The notes beneath the pieces are model-generated. The model saw only the letters and a program-made list of their open reading frames with translations. It ran no database searches and had not been told where the DNA came from. Shown here one piece after another: positions 38,332 to 46,779 of a DNA stretch of 64,000 bases. The stretch comes from Armatimonadota bacterium. GTDB taxonomy: Bacteria; Armatimonadota; HRBIN16. Position 1 is the first letter of the stretch; every line of letters starts with the position of its first letter. The stretch is from assembly GCA_026003195.1 (NCBI GenBank), contig BPGU01000001.1, positions 1,163,398 through 1,227,397 of the forward strand, given 5' to 3'. Made by a program: the position numbers and the translations under genes.

Positions 38332-39612
38332 TCATGTCATCTCGGGGTCCCCATATGCCCGGTATAAAAGCTCTACTGGGTGCAGGATATGCACGGGTTG
38401 AGGTAGATCCCGCAATCCTTGTGCTATCCATGCCAAGCATCCCGGATTGCCGGTCAGCACGATTTCCGCTCCCGTAGCGCGGATACGCTCTATCTTACGT
38501 TGCAGCAGACGCGAAGCCATCTCGGGCTGTAGCAGGTTATAGATGCCCGCACTGCCACAACACATATCCGACTCCTCCAGCTCCACCAGCTGCACGCCGG
38601 GGATACTGCGGATAACATCCCGGGGCTGTTTGCGTATCCCCTGCGCATGCGCCAGGTGGCAGGCGTCATGGTACGTCACCACAAGGCTGGAATCCTTCCC
38701 CCGACCCGCTAGAGGCCGGACGGGCTTTCGGATGCCTACCTCCGCCAGAAACTCCATCACGTCCTTGACCTGAGCCGCAAAAGCGCGTGCTCGCGCTTCG
38801 TGAGGGGTGCACTCCAACAGCCTGCCATACTCCTTCATGGTCGAGCCGCAGCCTGCCGAATGGACGATGACAGCGTCGACCGCCTCGTGTTCAAAACGTT
38901 CCATCAGGCGCACTGCCAGCCGTCTTCCTTCTTCAGGAAAGCCGTTGTGCACGTGCAGCGCGCCACAACATCCCTGTCCAGAAGGCACGACCACCTCAAA
39001 GCCGTTGTGTTGCAACACCGCTATCGTGGCGACGTTGACCTCGTGGAACAGCACAGAGGTGACGCAGCCGGTCAGAACACCCACCCTACCCCGACGTTCG
39101 CCCAGCGGAGGATACACAGCAGCCAACTTCCCCCACCTGCCGGAGATGCGCGGCAACTTTGCTGCCACACCTTTTGCTCCCAGCATCCACGCCAGAGGTG
39201 CAGGTATCGCCTTGTCGCCAAACAAAGGAGAAAATAGATGAGCCAAGCGCATCGCGAAGACGAAGGCTGCAGGGCGTGTCATCACTCCCAGAAGCCATCG
39301 TTTCGCTGTCCTGTGGATAGCGGGGCGTGTAGATGACTGCTCCACCTGTGCTCGGGCAATCTCCAGCAGCAGCCCGTATTCCACCCCTGAGGGACATGCT
39401 GTCTCGCAAGCGCGACATCCGAGGCAACGGTCTATGTGCTCTACTGACTTGGGTTCCCAGCGAATGCGCCCTTCCGAGACAGCCCGCATGAGGTAGATGC
39501 GTCCACGCGGCGAATCCGCTTCGTTGCTCTCTTCCACGTACGTTGGGCAGGACTGCAGGCACAAGCCACAATGGATACATTTCAACAGATGCTCTGTGCG
39601 CAACTCTCGCAT
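38332..39612 (-). CDS. glcF: Glycolate oxidase iron-sulfur subunit
   Basis: About 426 residues. Two 4Fe-4S clusters are bound by CIHCGLCLQSCPTYV and CLGCRACETACPSGVEYG near the N-terminus. Two cysteine-rich CCG domains follow (CVTSVLFHEVNVATIAVLQHNGFEVVVPSGQGCCGALHVHNG and YHDACHLAHAQGIRKQPRDVIRSIPG...CCGSAGIYN). This layout is that of GlcF, which passes electrons from the flavin subunits to quinones when glycolate or lactate-like 2-hydroxyacids are oxidised at the membrane. ATG 39612 directly follows the glcE stop (TGATG), so the two are coupled. GTG 39615 is an alternative start. Confidence 0.95.
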   Translation of the reverse strand: MRELRTEHLLKCIHCGLCLQSCPTYVEESNEADSPRGRIYLMRAVSEGRIRWEPKSVEHIDRCLGCRACETACPSGVEYGLLLEIARAQVEQSSTRPAIHRTAKRWLLGVMTRPAAFVFAMRLAHLFSPLFGDKAIPAPLAWMLGAKGVAAKLPRISGRWGKLAAVYPPLGERRGRVGVLTGCVTSVLFHEVNVATIAVLQHNGFEVVVPSGQGCCGALHVHNGFPEEGRRLAVRLMERFEHEAVDAVIVHSAGCGSTMKEYGRLLECTPHEARARAFAAQVKDVMEFLAEVGIRKPVRPLAGRGKDSSLVVTYHDACHLAHAQGIRKQPRDVIRSIPGVQLVELEESDMCCGSAGIYNLLQPEMASRLLQRKIERIRATGAEIVLTGNPGCLAWIAQGLRDLPQPVHILHPVELLYRAYGDPEMT

Positions 39613-40847
39613 CACAGTCCCTCCACGAACCTGCCCGGAGCCAGCATTCCCAGAGGATCAAACCCCTCTTTGAGTCGACGCATCACGTCTACCCCGCCGC
39701 GCACCACGTCCCATGTACCGAAGACGCGCTTTACATCCACAGGCGCATGCTCCAGCAAGCAAAAGCCTCCAAGCCTTGCGGTTTCCCTGCGAATCTCCTG
39801 CAAATCCGCTACGGATGGCAGGCTACTGCTCCACCAGATGCGCACCACGCCCACGCCGAAGTGAGCCTGCATCCACGCCTCCGCAAAACGTTGCGACAGC
39901 CACAACATCATCTCTGCCGTCTGCGCAGGGGGCACCACGCACCGGCAACGACAGGACGAACCCATCAGCAGATAGCAATCACGCAGGTGGCTCTCCTCTT
40001 CAGACGATACCGGTTCCCATTCCAGGTGCGTGTGTTCACGCAGAAAATCGCTCTGCCAGCGTACATCTTCCTCAAAGCCAGCCACACCACAGAAGATGCT
40101 CCAACCCTTTTCGGGCTCGTAAGTCACTTCCAGCATCTCCGGTTGCAGCAGTGGGTGGCTCCATGCATCGCGTAGTGATGACAGGCTCTGTGCATCACTC
40201 AGGGTGGCACGGTAGACAGAGCGCACCTCCGGCACAGGCGCTACCTTGAAGGTCAATTCGGTGAGCACACCCAGCGTGCCCCACGAACCCGCGAAAAGGC
40301 GCGGCAGGTCATAACCGGCAACGTTTTTCACTACCCCCACACCCGCCCTGATCACTTCGCCCGAAGGCAACACCGCCCGGATCGCCAGGAGCCATTCGCG
40401 CGGTAAGCCGTAGCGCTGGCGTCGGGGTCCCGCCCCGTTGGAAGCAACAATGCCACCCACCGTCTGCCTGTCCGGCAACGGGGCATCCACCGGCAACCAT
40501 TGCCGATGTGGACGAAGCAGGCTCTGTAGAGTGCTCAGGCTCATACCTGCTTCGACGGTAACCACCAGGTCGCCCGGCGAGTAGTCCACCAAATGCGACA
40601 GCGCGCGCATGTCCATCGCCCACCGGTACGAACGTATGGGGTCCCCCATACCTACATGCGTGCCGCCTCCCCAAACGACTCCGGCTGCGTCGTGCTCGCG
40701 GCAGATATCCAGCGCATCGCACACCTCATCGACGGAGGACGGACGGAGAACCACCTCAGGCACGCAGCCGTCCAGCGCGTACGCTGCGCATGGCTCCCCT
40801 GTGGTCACCTCTGTCACTGCTTTCAGTTTCTCAGCAATGTTCGCCAT
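39612..40847 (-). CDS. glcE: Glycolate oxidase FAD-binding subunit GlcE-like
   Basis: About 411 residues of a PCMH-type FAD-binding protein. The FAD-binding pattern includes VVLRPSSVDEVCDALDICREHDAAGVVWGGGTHVGMG and ADAPLPDRQTVGGIVASNGAGPRR. KNVAGYDLPRLFAGSWGTLGVLTELTFKVAPVP is the signature that sets GlcE apart from GlcD. The start ATG 40847 is chosen because family similarity begins at MANIAEKL. A -10 box sits only 9 bases upstream, so the message may be leaderless. The main catalytic subunit glcD is not next to this pair. Confidence 0.9.
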   Translation of the reverse strand: MANIAEKLKAVTEVTTGEPCAAYALDGCVPEVVLRPSSVDEVCDALDICREHDAAGVVWGGGTHVGMGDPIRSYRWAMDMRALSHLVDYSPGDLVVTVEAGMSLSTLQSLLRPHRQWLPVDAPLPDRQTVGGIVASNGAGPRRQRYGLPREWLLAIRAVLPSGEVIRAGVGVVKNVAGYDLPRLFAGSWGTLGVLTELTFKVAPVPEVRSVYRATLSDAQSLSSLRDAWSHPLLQPEMLEVTYEPEKGWSIFCGVAGFEEDVRWQSDFLREHTHLEWEPVSSEEESHLRDCYLLMGSSCRCRCVVPPAQTAEMMLWLSQRFAEAWMQAHFGVGVVRIWWSSSLPSVADLQEIRRETARLGGFCLLEHAPVDVKRVFGTWDVVRGGVDVMRRLKEGFDPLGMLAPGRFVEGL

Positions 40848-40856
40848 CGTATCCGC

Positions 40857-40886
40857 ATTATAGACGAATCGCCCCTGTCTGCGCAA
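40857..40886 (-). promoter_or_regulatory. Promoter of glcE-glcF, consistent with a leaderless transcript
   Basis: Minus strand: TTGCGC (40886-40881), 18 bases, TATAAT (40862-40857), then only 9 bases to ATG 40847. Transcription would start at or within a few bases of the start codon. No good ribosome site is visible. Confidence 0.6.
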
Positions 40887-40964
40887 GCCTGGCGGCAGGA
40901 TACGCCACCATTGTTAAAGCATTCTGATAATTTTAAAAAAATATTGAAAATTTTAATCAAACGA

Positions 40965-40993
40965 TTGATTTTTTAAATATTGGGTGATACAAT
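40965..40993 (+). promoter_or_regulatory. Strong-looking promoter with AT-rich upstream element
   Basis: TTGATT (40965-40970), 17 bases, TACAAT (40988-40993). The 45 bases before it (40920-40964) are almost pure A/T runs in an otherwise GC-rich region, like an UP element. It faces the small zinc-knuckle gene. Confidence 0.7.
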
Positions 40994-41078
40994 GTGAAAC
41001 ACGGTCGCCGGATACGGTGTCTGTATACGGTGGACGGGGCAGGTAGAAGGTGTGAGTTTCAGGCTGCCCGGAGGCGCG

Positions 41079-41288
41079 ATGAACAGGAGGTCCGTGATGC
41101 AAGCAGTGTTGGAGAGAGAGCAACAGCAGTTGAACCGTGCACCGCTAAGAGCACCTGTGCGGTCGCAAGTGGAGAACTGGCTGTTCGTGTGCGACCGATG
41201 CGGTCAGCCTATCACCTACGATGAGCCTCTGCAGGTGAACTGCAACGGCAGCGATATGGAGGTAACCCATCTTCAATGCCCGTGCTAA
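41079..41288 (+). CDS. Small protein with CxxC...CxC motif, unknown function
   Basis: About 69 residues. The C-terminus carries CDRCGQPITYDEPLQVNCNGSDMEVTHLQCPC, a possible zinc site made of CxxC and CPC with a His. The N-terminus is basic and helical. The start could be ATG 41079 (GGAGGC upstream) or ATG 41097 (AGGAGGT 6 bases upstream). It sits directly after the AT-rich promoter and before the DUF5658-like membrane protein, 36 bases away, so both probably share a transcript. Confidence 0.6.
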   Translation: MNRRSVMQAVLEREQQQLNRAPLRAPVRSQVENWLFVCDRCGQPITYDEPLQVNCNGSDMEVTHLQCPC

Positions 41289-41324
41289 CGTGGCATGAAC
41301 ATCTGCGTGATAAGGAGCACAACA

Positions 41325-41744
41325 ATGCGACTGGCACGCGAAACATGGCTCTTGCTGGCTATCGGTTTGGTAGACCTGGCAAGCACGCTCTACCTGATAC
41401 ACAGGGGGCTGGCGCGAGAAGCCAACCCGGTCATGGCGTGGTACCTTGTCCACTTCGGGTGGTGGGCTTTTTGCGCTGCCAAAACCACCATGCTGGTCTG
41501 CCCGCTGGTGATATTGGAGTGGGCTCGGCGCATCAAGCCGTATCTGGGATTGTGGGCGTTGCGAATCGCGCTGGTGGGTTACCTGTTCGTCTACTTCGGC
41601 GTCGTGTGGCGCGCAAACGAAGCGCACATCGCTCGCATTACTGATGCGTACCTGTGCCGGATGAGCCAGCTCTGGCAGCAACGGTTGAAGCCCTCCGTAC
41701 CTGCCGACCAGCACCACAGACCGATGATGATGCCCATCGAGTAG
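41325..41744 (+). CDS. Small DUF5658-like membrane protein
   Basis: About 139 residues with three likely transmembrane helices (TWLLLAIGLVDLASTLYLI, WAFCAAKTTMLVCPLVIL, LRIALVGYLFVYFGVV). The block DLASTLYLIHRGLAREANPVMAW matches the DUF5658 pattern (D-x-x-T...G-x-x-E-x-N-P). AAGGAG lies upstream of ATG 41325. The cytoplasmic tail is basic and Pro/His-rich. Function unknown. Confidence 0.75.
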   Translation: MRLARETWLLLAIGLVDLASTLYLIHRGLAREANPVMAWYLVHFGWWAFCAAKTTMLVCPLVILEWARRIKPYLGLWALRIALVGYLFVYFGVVWRANEAHIARITDAYLCRMSQLWQQRLKPSVPADQHHRPMMMPIE

Positions 41745-41873
41745 GGTTCCTTCATGTCGTTCCACAGAAACCCCATCACTTCAACGGTGTTTATCATGCT
41801 ATTTTACCGAATACCCCGTTCTTTTGTCGTACAAATGCCTTCCTGTGTGCAATGTACGAAGTGGTGAGGTGGG

Positions 41874-42065
41874 ATGGATACAGAAGCGCACCGTAGCGAC
41901 AAACGCTCACTCACGTTGGCATGCCTTCTTTTTCTGGCAAGCCTGCTCCTGCTCGGCTGGGCGATTTTGCCTCATCTTCCCCAAAGGATAGGCGTCGCGC
42001 TATCCACTGTGTGCGTGTATAAAGATCGCGCCCTGCGCAAGCTGCGCAGGGCGATTGGATATTAA
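41874..42065 (+). CDS. Possible small single-helix membrane protein
   Basis: A 63-residue frame with a charged N-terminus, one hydrophobic stretch (LACLLFLASLLLLGWAIL) and a basic tail. GAGGTGGG precedes the ATG. The coding end contains a perfect hairpin (CGCCCTGCGC... at 42028-42052), so it could also be a chance frame before a terminator. No homologue recognised. Confidence 0.4.
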   Translation: MDTEAHRSDKRSLTLACLLFLASLLLLGWAILPHLPQRIGVALSTVCVYKDRALRKLRRAIGY

Positions 42066-42129
42066 GTGTCTGCTTTTTGTCTTCCTGTGTGTGTGAATTC
42101 CCTCAAACTACCGCTTTCTCAGTTGTTCA

Positions 42130-42147
42130 TCCTGTGATAGCACAGGA
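42130..42147. promoter_or_regulatory. 18-base inverted repeat upstream of the sugar ABC operon
   Basis: TCCTGTG-ATAG-CACAGGA, a perfect 7-bp dyad about 72 bases before the solute-binding protein start. It could be an operator for a sugar-responsive repressor or a short hairpin in the leader. Confidence 0.45.
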
Positions 42148-42218
42148 GCGTCGCTGGCGGCAGGATTCCCTTCCCTCGTCACGGAAGCATTTATCAAAAC
42201 GAGCGGGAGGGATCACCT

Positions 42219-43247
42219 TTGCGAAAGGCTTTGTGGATCACACTGATACTGGCGGGCGCGATGCACCTGCTGGTCGCCTGCGGAAAGAAGCAAGCGCCCT
42301 CAGGAGGCACCACCGCTACGAGCACCGGAACCAAACTGGTGGTGGCGGTGATGCCCAAGCTGAAAGGTATCGACTACTTCAACGCCGTAGAGCGAGGTGC
42401 CAGAGAAGCGGCGCAGGAACTGGGTAACATCGACCTCACCTACGACGGTCCCACCGAGGGCAAGGTAGACCAGCAGATTCCCTTCATCGAAAGCTGGACG
42501 CTGCAGAAAGTAAACGTGATCGCGGTAGCGTGCAACGACCCTGACGCCATCTCCCCTGCCCTGAAGCGTGCACGGGACAAGGGCGTGCACGTGATCACTT
42601 ATGACGCCGACGCCAATGCCGAAAAGTCGGGGCGGGAGTTTTTTGTCAATCAGGCGACCTTTGAGGACATCGGGCGTGCGCTGGTAGACGAAATGGCTTC
42701 TCAGGCAGGTGAGGACGCGAAGGTGGCTATCGTCAGTTCCTCTCCCACTGCGCCCAATCAGAACGCCTGGATTGCGGTCATGAAACGCTACATGGCGGAA
42801 AAGTACCCGAAGATGCAGATTGTCACCATCCAGTATCCCGAGGAGGACCAGGGACGCGCCTTCAGCATGACGCAGGACATCCTGAAGACCTATCCCGACG
42901 TCAAGGGCGTGTTCGGGCTGTCGTCGGTAGCGTTCCCCGGAGCCGCCGATGCGGTGCGTCAGGCAGGCAAGAGCGGCAAGGTAGCTGTCGTCGGGCTGTC
43001 CACTCCTAAGAGCATGAAGGAGTTCGTCAAGGACGGCACCGTGAAGACGGTCATCTTGTGGAATCCCGTGGACCTGGGCTACCTGACCGTGTATGTGGCG
43101 AAAGCGGTCGCAGAAGGCACGCTGAAGCCGGGCGATACCGAGTTCGAAGCCGGAAGGCTGGGCAAGGTTAAAGTGGAGGGCGACCAGGTGTTGCTGGGAC
43201 CGCCTATGAAGTTCACCGCAGAGAACATCGACCGGTATGACTTCTGA
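42219..43247 (+). CDS. Sugar ABC transporter solute-binding lipoprotein (CUT2, RbsB/LsrB-like)
   Basis: A 342-residue exported protein that captures a sugar outside the membrane. Start TTG 42219 has GGGAGGG in range and gives the signal peptide KALWITLILAGAMHLLVAC, a clear lipobox. The type 1 periplasmic-binding fold is seen in VVAVMPKLKGIDYFNAVERGAREAAQEL, VIAVACNDPDAISPALKRARDKGVHVITYDADAN, VAIVSSSPTAPNQNAWIAVM and VFGLSSVAFPGAADAVRQAGKSGKVAVVGLSTP. It resembles rhamnose/AI-2/ribose-type binders. It overlaps the permease gene by 11 bases. Confidence 0.92.
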   Translation: MRKALWITLILAGAMHLLVACGKKQAPSGGTTATSTGTKLVVAVMPKLKGIDYFNAVERGAREAAQELGNIDLTYDGPTEGKVDQQIPFIESWTLQKVNVIAVACNDPDAISPALKRARDKGVHVITYDADANAEKSGREFFVNQATFEDIGRALVDEMASQAGEDAKVAIVSSSPTAPNQNAWIAVMKRYMAEKYPKMQIVTIQYPEEDQGRAFSMTQDILKTYPDVKGVFGLSSVAFPGAADAVRQAGKSGKVAVVGLSTPKSMKEFVKDGTVKTVILWNPVDLGYLTVYVAKAVAEGTLKPGDTEFEAGRLGKVKVEGDQVLLGPPMKFTAENIDRYDF

Positions 43248-44205
43248 GCGTATCTCCCCCACCCGTTTCGCCCTGTGGCGCCAGTACGGGCGCGAGATGA
43301 GCGTGGGGGTCTTTCTGGTGCTGCTGCTGGGCTATTTTGGCACCACGCCGGGCTTCCTGCGGGCAGAGAACCTGCGTGACATCCTGATCAACGCTGCGCC
43401 GCTGGTGATTGCCGCCTGCGGGATGAGCATGGTCATCATCGCGGGCATGATAGACATCTCCGCAGGATCCGCGCTGGCGGTGTGCGCGGTGATCGCAGGG
43501 CTCACCGCCAAATCGGGCGCCCCTCTACCGCTCGTCATTCTTCTGCCCATGCTGGCGGGGGCGGTCATCGGCGCAGTGAACGGGTGGCTGGTGGCTTTTG
43601 TGCGCATCCCGGCGATTATCGTCACGCTGGGCATGATGAGCGTGCTGCGCGGGGGCATTATCTGGTGGACGCGCGGCGAGTGGATCGGTAACCTGCCCCC
43701 ATCCTTCTCCGCCATCGGGCGCGACGAGGTTCTCGGTATCCCCGCGCCGGTGCTGATTGCGATAGGCATTGTGGCGACAGCCGCTCTTTTGCTGGCTCGC
43801 ACCCCCTTGGGACGCCACATCTACGCAGTGGGCGGCAATCCCCTTGCTGCCGCCCGCATGGGCATCCCCGTACGGCGGGTGTTGTGGCTGGTGTTCGTGA
43901 TACACGGCGCGTTGCTGGGGCTCTCTGCGCTGGTATATGCCTCACGCTTCAGCGTCATCCAGAGCAACGCTGGTGCAGGATTCGAGCTGCTCGCCATCAG
44001 CGCGGTGGTAGTCGGAGGCGTGAACATCTTCGGTGGACAGGGGACCGTGTGGGGTAGCGCGATTGGGGGGCTGTTGCTGCAGGTCATCAGCACCGGACTG
44101 ATTTTCCGTCGCGTCTCCGAATACTGGGCGCCCAGCGTGCAGGGTGCGCTGGTGCTGCTGGCGGTGGTGGCAGATGCTCTGCGCACGCGGAGGGCACGGC
44201 GGTGA
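43237..44205 (+). CDS. Sugar ABC transporter permease (CUT2, RbsC-like), first
   Basis: A 322-residue membrane protein with about eight to ten helices. Family signatures: NAAPLVIAACGMSMVIIAGMIDISAGSALAVCAVI near the start, VNGWLVAFVRIPAIIVTLGMMSVLRGGI, TPLGRHIYAVGGNPLAAARMGIPV and GFELLAISAVVVGGVNIFGGQGTVWG. It forms half of the membrane channel with the next gene product. ATG 43237 overlaps the binding-protein gene; its end overlaps the next start (GTGA). Confidence 0.95.
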   Translation: MTSERISPTRFALWRQYGREMSVGVFLVLLLGYFGTTPGFLRAENLRDILINAAPLVIAACGMSMVIIAGMIDISAGSALAVCAVIAGLTAKSGAPLPLVILLPMLAGAVIGAVNGWLVAFVRIPAIIVTLGMMSVLRGGIIWWTRGEWIGNLPPSFSAIGRDEVLGIPAPVLIAIGIVATAALLLARTPLGRHIYAVGGNPLAAARMGIPVRRVLWLVFVIHGALLGLSALVYASRFSVIQSNAGAGFELLAISAVVVGGVNIFGGQGTVWGSAIGGLLLQVISTGLIFRRVSEYWAPSVQGALVLLAVVADALRTRRARR

Positions 44206-45143
44206 AGCGGCTGGTGCTGCGGCGTGAAGCGGTGTTGGCTCTGCTGCTGCTCGTGGAGATGGCGGCGATGCAGTCGCTGTCTCCTCTCTTCCTCACGCCC
44301 GACAACTTGATCGAGGTGGTACGCCAGTCCGCCGAGATCGGACTGATTGCGCTTTCCATGACGCTGGTGATGATCACCGCAGGAATAGACCTATCGGTCG
44401 GCTCCATCGTGGGCTTAAGCATCATGACGATGGGCATGTTGTGGGAAGACGCACGGCTGCCGCTATGGCTGGGGATTCCGCTGGCGCTGGTGGCGGGTGT
44501 GCTGCTGGGTGGCTTCAACGGCGTGCTCATCACCGCCGTGGGCATCCCCCCGCTCATCGTCACGCTGGCAACGATGGCGGGCTTTCGTGGCATCGCGCTG
44601 GGTATGAGTCAGGCGCGTTCCATCCGCAACTTTCCCGAAAGCTTCCTCTGGCTGGGGCAGGGTTACGTCATGGGCATCCCGGTGCAGGTGTGGGTGCTGG
44701 CTGTGGCTGCCTTGCTCTTCCATCTGGCTTTGACGCGCACCGCGTGGGGCCGGTCGGTATTCAGCATCGGCGCGAACGAGGCGGCGGCGAGGCTTTCCGG
44801 CGTGCCGGTGCACCGCGTGAAGATGCAGGTGTATATGCTGTCGGGATTCATGAGCGCATTGGCGGCGGTCATCTACGCGGCGCATGTCTCCGTCGCCAAG
44901 CCCGATGCGGGGCTGGGGTTCGAACTCACCGCCATCACCGCCGTGGTGCTGGGTGGCACCGCCGTCTCGGGTGGCGAGGGGGGCGTGCTGGGCACGCTGA
45001 TAGCCCTGCTGATGGTGGGCTTCCTGCGAAGCGGGTTGACTCTGGCGCGCGTGCCCTCTGAAGCGCAAGACATGATGGTAGGGTTCCTGCTGATCCTCGT
45101 GGTGGCAATAGACCGCTGGAGCCGACGTGCGGGGAGAGAGTAA
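44202..45143 (+). CDS. Sugar ABC transporter permease (CUT2, RbsC-like), second
   Basis: A 313-residue paralog of the preceding permease, starting at GTG 44202 by a 4-base overlap. It shows EIGLIALSMTLVMITAGIDLSVGSIVGLSIM, VLITAVGIPPLIVTLATMAGFRGIALG, TAWGRSVFSIGANEAAARLSGVPV and ELTAITAVVLGGTAVSGGEGGVLGTLIALLMVGFLRSGLTL. Two different permeases argue for a heterodimeric channel, as in LsrCD/RhaPQ systems. No ATPase gene (RbsA/LsrA-like double domain) is adjacent, which is unusual. Confidence 0.94.
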   Translation: MKRLVLRREAVLALLLLVEMAAMQSLSPLFLTPDNLIEVVRQSAEIGLIALSMTLVMITAGIDLSVGSIVGLSIMTMGMLWEDARLPLWLGIPLALVAGVLLGGFNGVLITAVGIPPLIVTLATMAGFRGIALGMSQARSIRNFPESFLWLGQGYVMGIPVQVWVLAVAALLFHLALTRTAWGRSVFSIGANEAAARLSGVPVHRVKMQVYMLSGFMSALAAVIYAAHVSVAKPDAGLGFELTAITAVVLGGTAVSGGEGGVLGTLIALLMVGFLRSGLTLARVPSEAQDMMVGFLLILVVAIDRWSRRAGRE

Positions 45144-45170
45144 GGTCTCTGCAAGGTGTCATTACTACTT

Positions 45171-45279
45171 TGTCAAATCTTTTCCTGAAGATGTTGATAT
45201 TGCCCCAGCGATGGAAAATCGCGGGCAACAGCCCACGAAACCTGCGCACGCAGGTTATCCACCACCGAAGGGGGTTTTT
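45171..45279. repeat. About 109-base structured intergenic repeat, copy A
   Basis: It matches copy B at 52146-52253 along its whole length with scattered changes. It contains a GCGAT...ATCGC hairpin, a perfect palindrome AACCTGCGCACGCAGGTT (45239-45256), and a terminator-like CCACCGAAGGGGGTTTTT end. It follows the permease gene, so in this place it could end the operon transcript. Confidence 0.8.
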
Positions 45280-45341
45280 CAAACTGAGGCGCACACTACC
45301 CTGTACGTCTTACCCATCTTCCTCTGCTCTCTCCTGTGTGG

Positions 45342-45347
45342 TATAAT
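45342..45347 (+). promoter_or_regulatory. -10 box upstream of the gamma-Glu-GABA hydrolase-like gene
   Basis: Consensus TATAAT placed 28 bases before ATG 45376. No convincing -35 is present at 17 bases. Confidence 0.5.
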
Positions 45348-45375
45348 GGGCTACACAGCACACACGGGAGCGACG

Positions 45376-46098
45376 ATGAAAGCACCTCTCATCGGCATCA
45401 CAACGGGCTACGAGCAACACGGCGAAACGGTCGTCTCGTTAGGAAGGCGCTACCTCCGCGCGGTAGAGCAGGCTGGCGGCGTGCCGGTGACGCTGGCTCC
45501 CCTGCAAGAGGCGCAACTGGTAGAACGTTATGCCCTCCTGCTGGACGGTTTGATGGTCAGCGGAGGAAAGGACATCCCCCCTGCCCTGTATGGAGAGGAA
45601 CCGCATCCTCAGACCGATGCCCTTTCGGCAGAACGACCGCTGTTCGAAATCGCGCTGGTGCGCCTGTTCCGTGAGATGGACAAGCCCGTGCTGGGCATCT
45701 GTTATGGTTGTCAGCTGCTCAACGTGGCTTTCGGCGGCACGTTGATACAGGACATCCCCTCCCAGATCGGCAACGGGGTCAAACATCGGCGGCAGTCGTC
45801 CGAAGAGCCGCACGCCTGCCATGTAGTGGCGATACGCGCAGGGAGCCTGCTCAGGCGGATACTGGGCAAGGCAGAGGTGGAAATCGTCAGCTCGCATCAT
45901 CAGGCGGTGAAGCAACCAGCTGAGGGTTTACAGGTGACCGCTACCGCACCGGATGGAGTAATAGAAGCTATAGAGCTGGAGGACGCGCGCTTCTTCGTTG
46001 GGGTACAATGGCATCCAGAGATGGACCCCGAAGCGGAGGCAACCGGTCGGCTGATGTGCGCCTTCGTTCGCGCAGCTTCGGAGTGCACCAAACGATAA
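45376..46098 (+). CDS. Class I glutamine amidotransferase-like peptidase C26 (PuuD-like)
   Basis: A 240-residue cytoplasmic hydrolase of the gamma-glutamyl-gamma-aminobutyrate hydrolase type. Motifs: PLIGITTGYE at the start, LLLDGLMVSGGKDIPPALYGE, nucleophile Cys in VLGICYGCQLLNVAFGG, SSHHQAVK and the catalytic FVGVQWHPEM. The family frees glutamate from gamma-glutamylated amines, amino acids or related compounds. I start at ATG 45376 (GGGAG upstream, family start MKAPLIGIT); the frame is open further upstream into the repeat, which is not coding. Confidence 0.92.
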   Translation: MKAPLIGITTGYEQHGETVVSLGRRYLRAVEQAGGVPVTLAPLQEAQLVERYALLLDGLMVSGGKDIPPALYGEEPHPQTDALSAERPLFEIALVRLFREMDKPVLGICYGCQLLNVAFGGTLIQDIPSQIGNGVKHRRQSSEEPHACHVVAIRAGSLLRRILGKAEVEIVSSHHQAVKQPAEGLQVTATAPDGVIEAIELEDARFFVGVQWHPEMDPEAEATGRLMCAFVRAASECTKR

Positions 46099-46110
46099 GG
46101 AGGCATCAAC

Positions 46111-46779
46111 ATGTACCGTCGCGCTGCGTTTACACTTATCGAGATGCTGGTAGTCATCGCCATTATCGCTTTACTGGCGGGACTGCTGTTCCCCGTCTTC
46201 GCGCGCGCCCGCGCTAAAGGCAGGGAAACATCCTGCCTGTCGAACATCCGCCAAATCGGCATGGCCATCATGATGTACGCTGAGGACTGGGACGAACGCT
46301 ATCCCTGGGCGGTCGACGCCACCGATAAGTACACCCCCCAAATCTGGAACGACCATCCTTACTGGCAGCAATGGATACCCTATATGCCCCTGTTGCACGA
46401 GGTGCTGATGCCCTACTGTCGCAGTGCGGAGCTGTGGCGATGCCCGTCCGACTTCGGCTATGTGTACCAGGACTTCAACTGCGAGCCTCTGGACGCGACG
46501 CCCTCCTCCTATCAGAGGTTCGGCACCAGCTACGTCTTCCGCACCGAAATCGCCTTCCGACAGATGATGCTTTCCAACTTCCAGTATCCGGCGGAGACGA
46601 ACGTCATCATGGACAGCAGCGGGGCGTGGCATGGCAGTGAAGGCATTATGCGCACTCGCATCGAATGTTTCGATCCGCGCTTCTATCGCGGCTACCGCTA
46701 CAATGTATTGTTTGGCGACGGACATGCCAAAAATATAACGTACTACGATCTGGACAGGGCGTGGAGTATTCCGCTGTGA
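46111..46779 (+). CDS. Type II secretion/pilin-like protein with H-X9-DG C-terminus
   Basis: A 222-residue prepilin-like protein. The prepilin peptidase site and pilin helix are [31 protein letters not shown], cleaved before F in the family. The rest is the DUF1559-type region, with LSNIRQIGMAIMMYAEDWDERYPW and the C-terminal NVLFGDGHAKNITYYD. These proteins are abundant in planctomycetes and armatimonads; their job is not known. AAGGAGG precedes ATG 46111. The stop overlaps the amidohydrolase start (GTGA). Confidence 0.93.
   Translation: MYRRAAFTLIEMLVVIAIIALLAGLLFPVFARARAKGRETSCLSNIRQIGMAIMMYAEDWDERYPWAVDATDKYTPQIWNDHPYWQQWIPYMPLLHEVLMPYCRSAELWRCPSDFGYVYQDFNCEPLDATPSSYQRFGTSYVFRTEIAFRQMMLSNFQYPAETNVIMDSSGAWHGSEGIMRTRIECFDPRFYRGYRYNVLFGDGHAKNITYYDLDRAWSIPL

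Noticed and set aside
42300-43262. 320-residue open frame antisense to the sugar-binding protein
   Set aside because: Same reason: the plus strand encodes a clear lipoprotein, and the antisense frame shows no domain.
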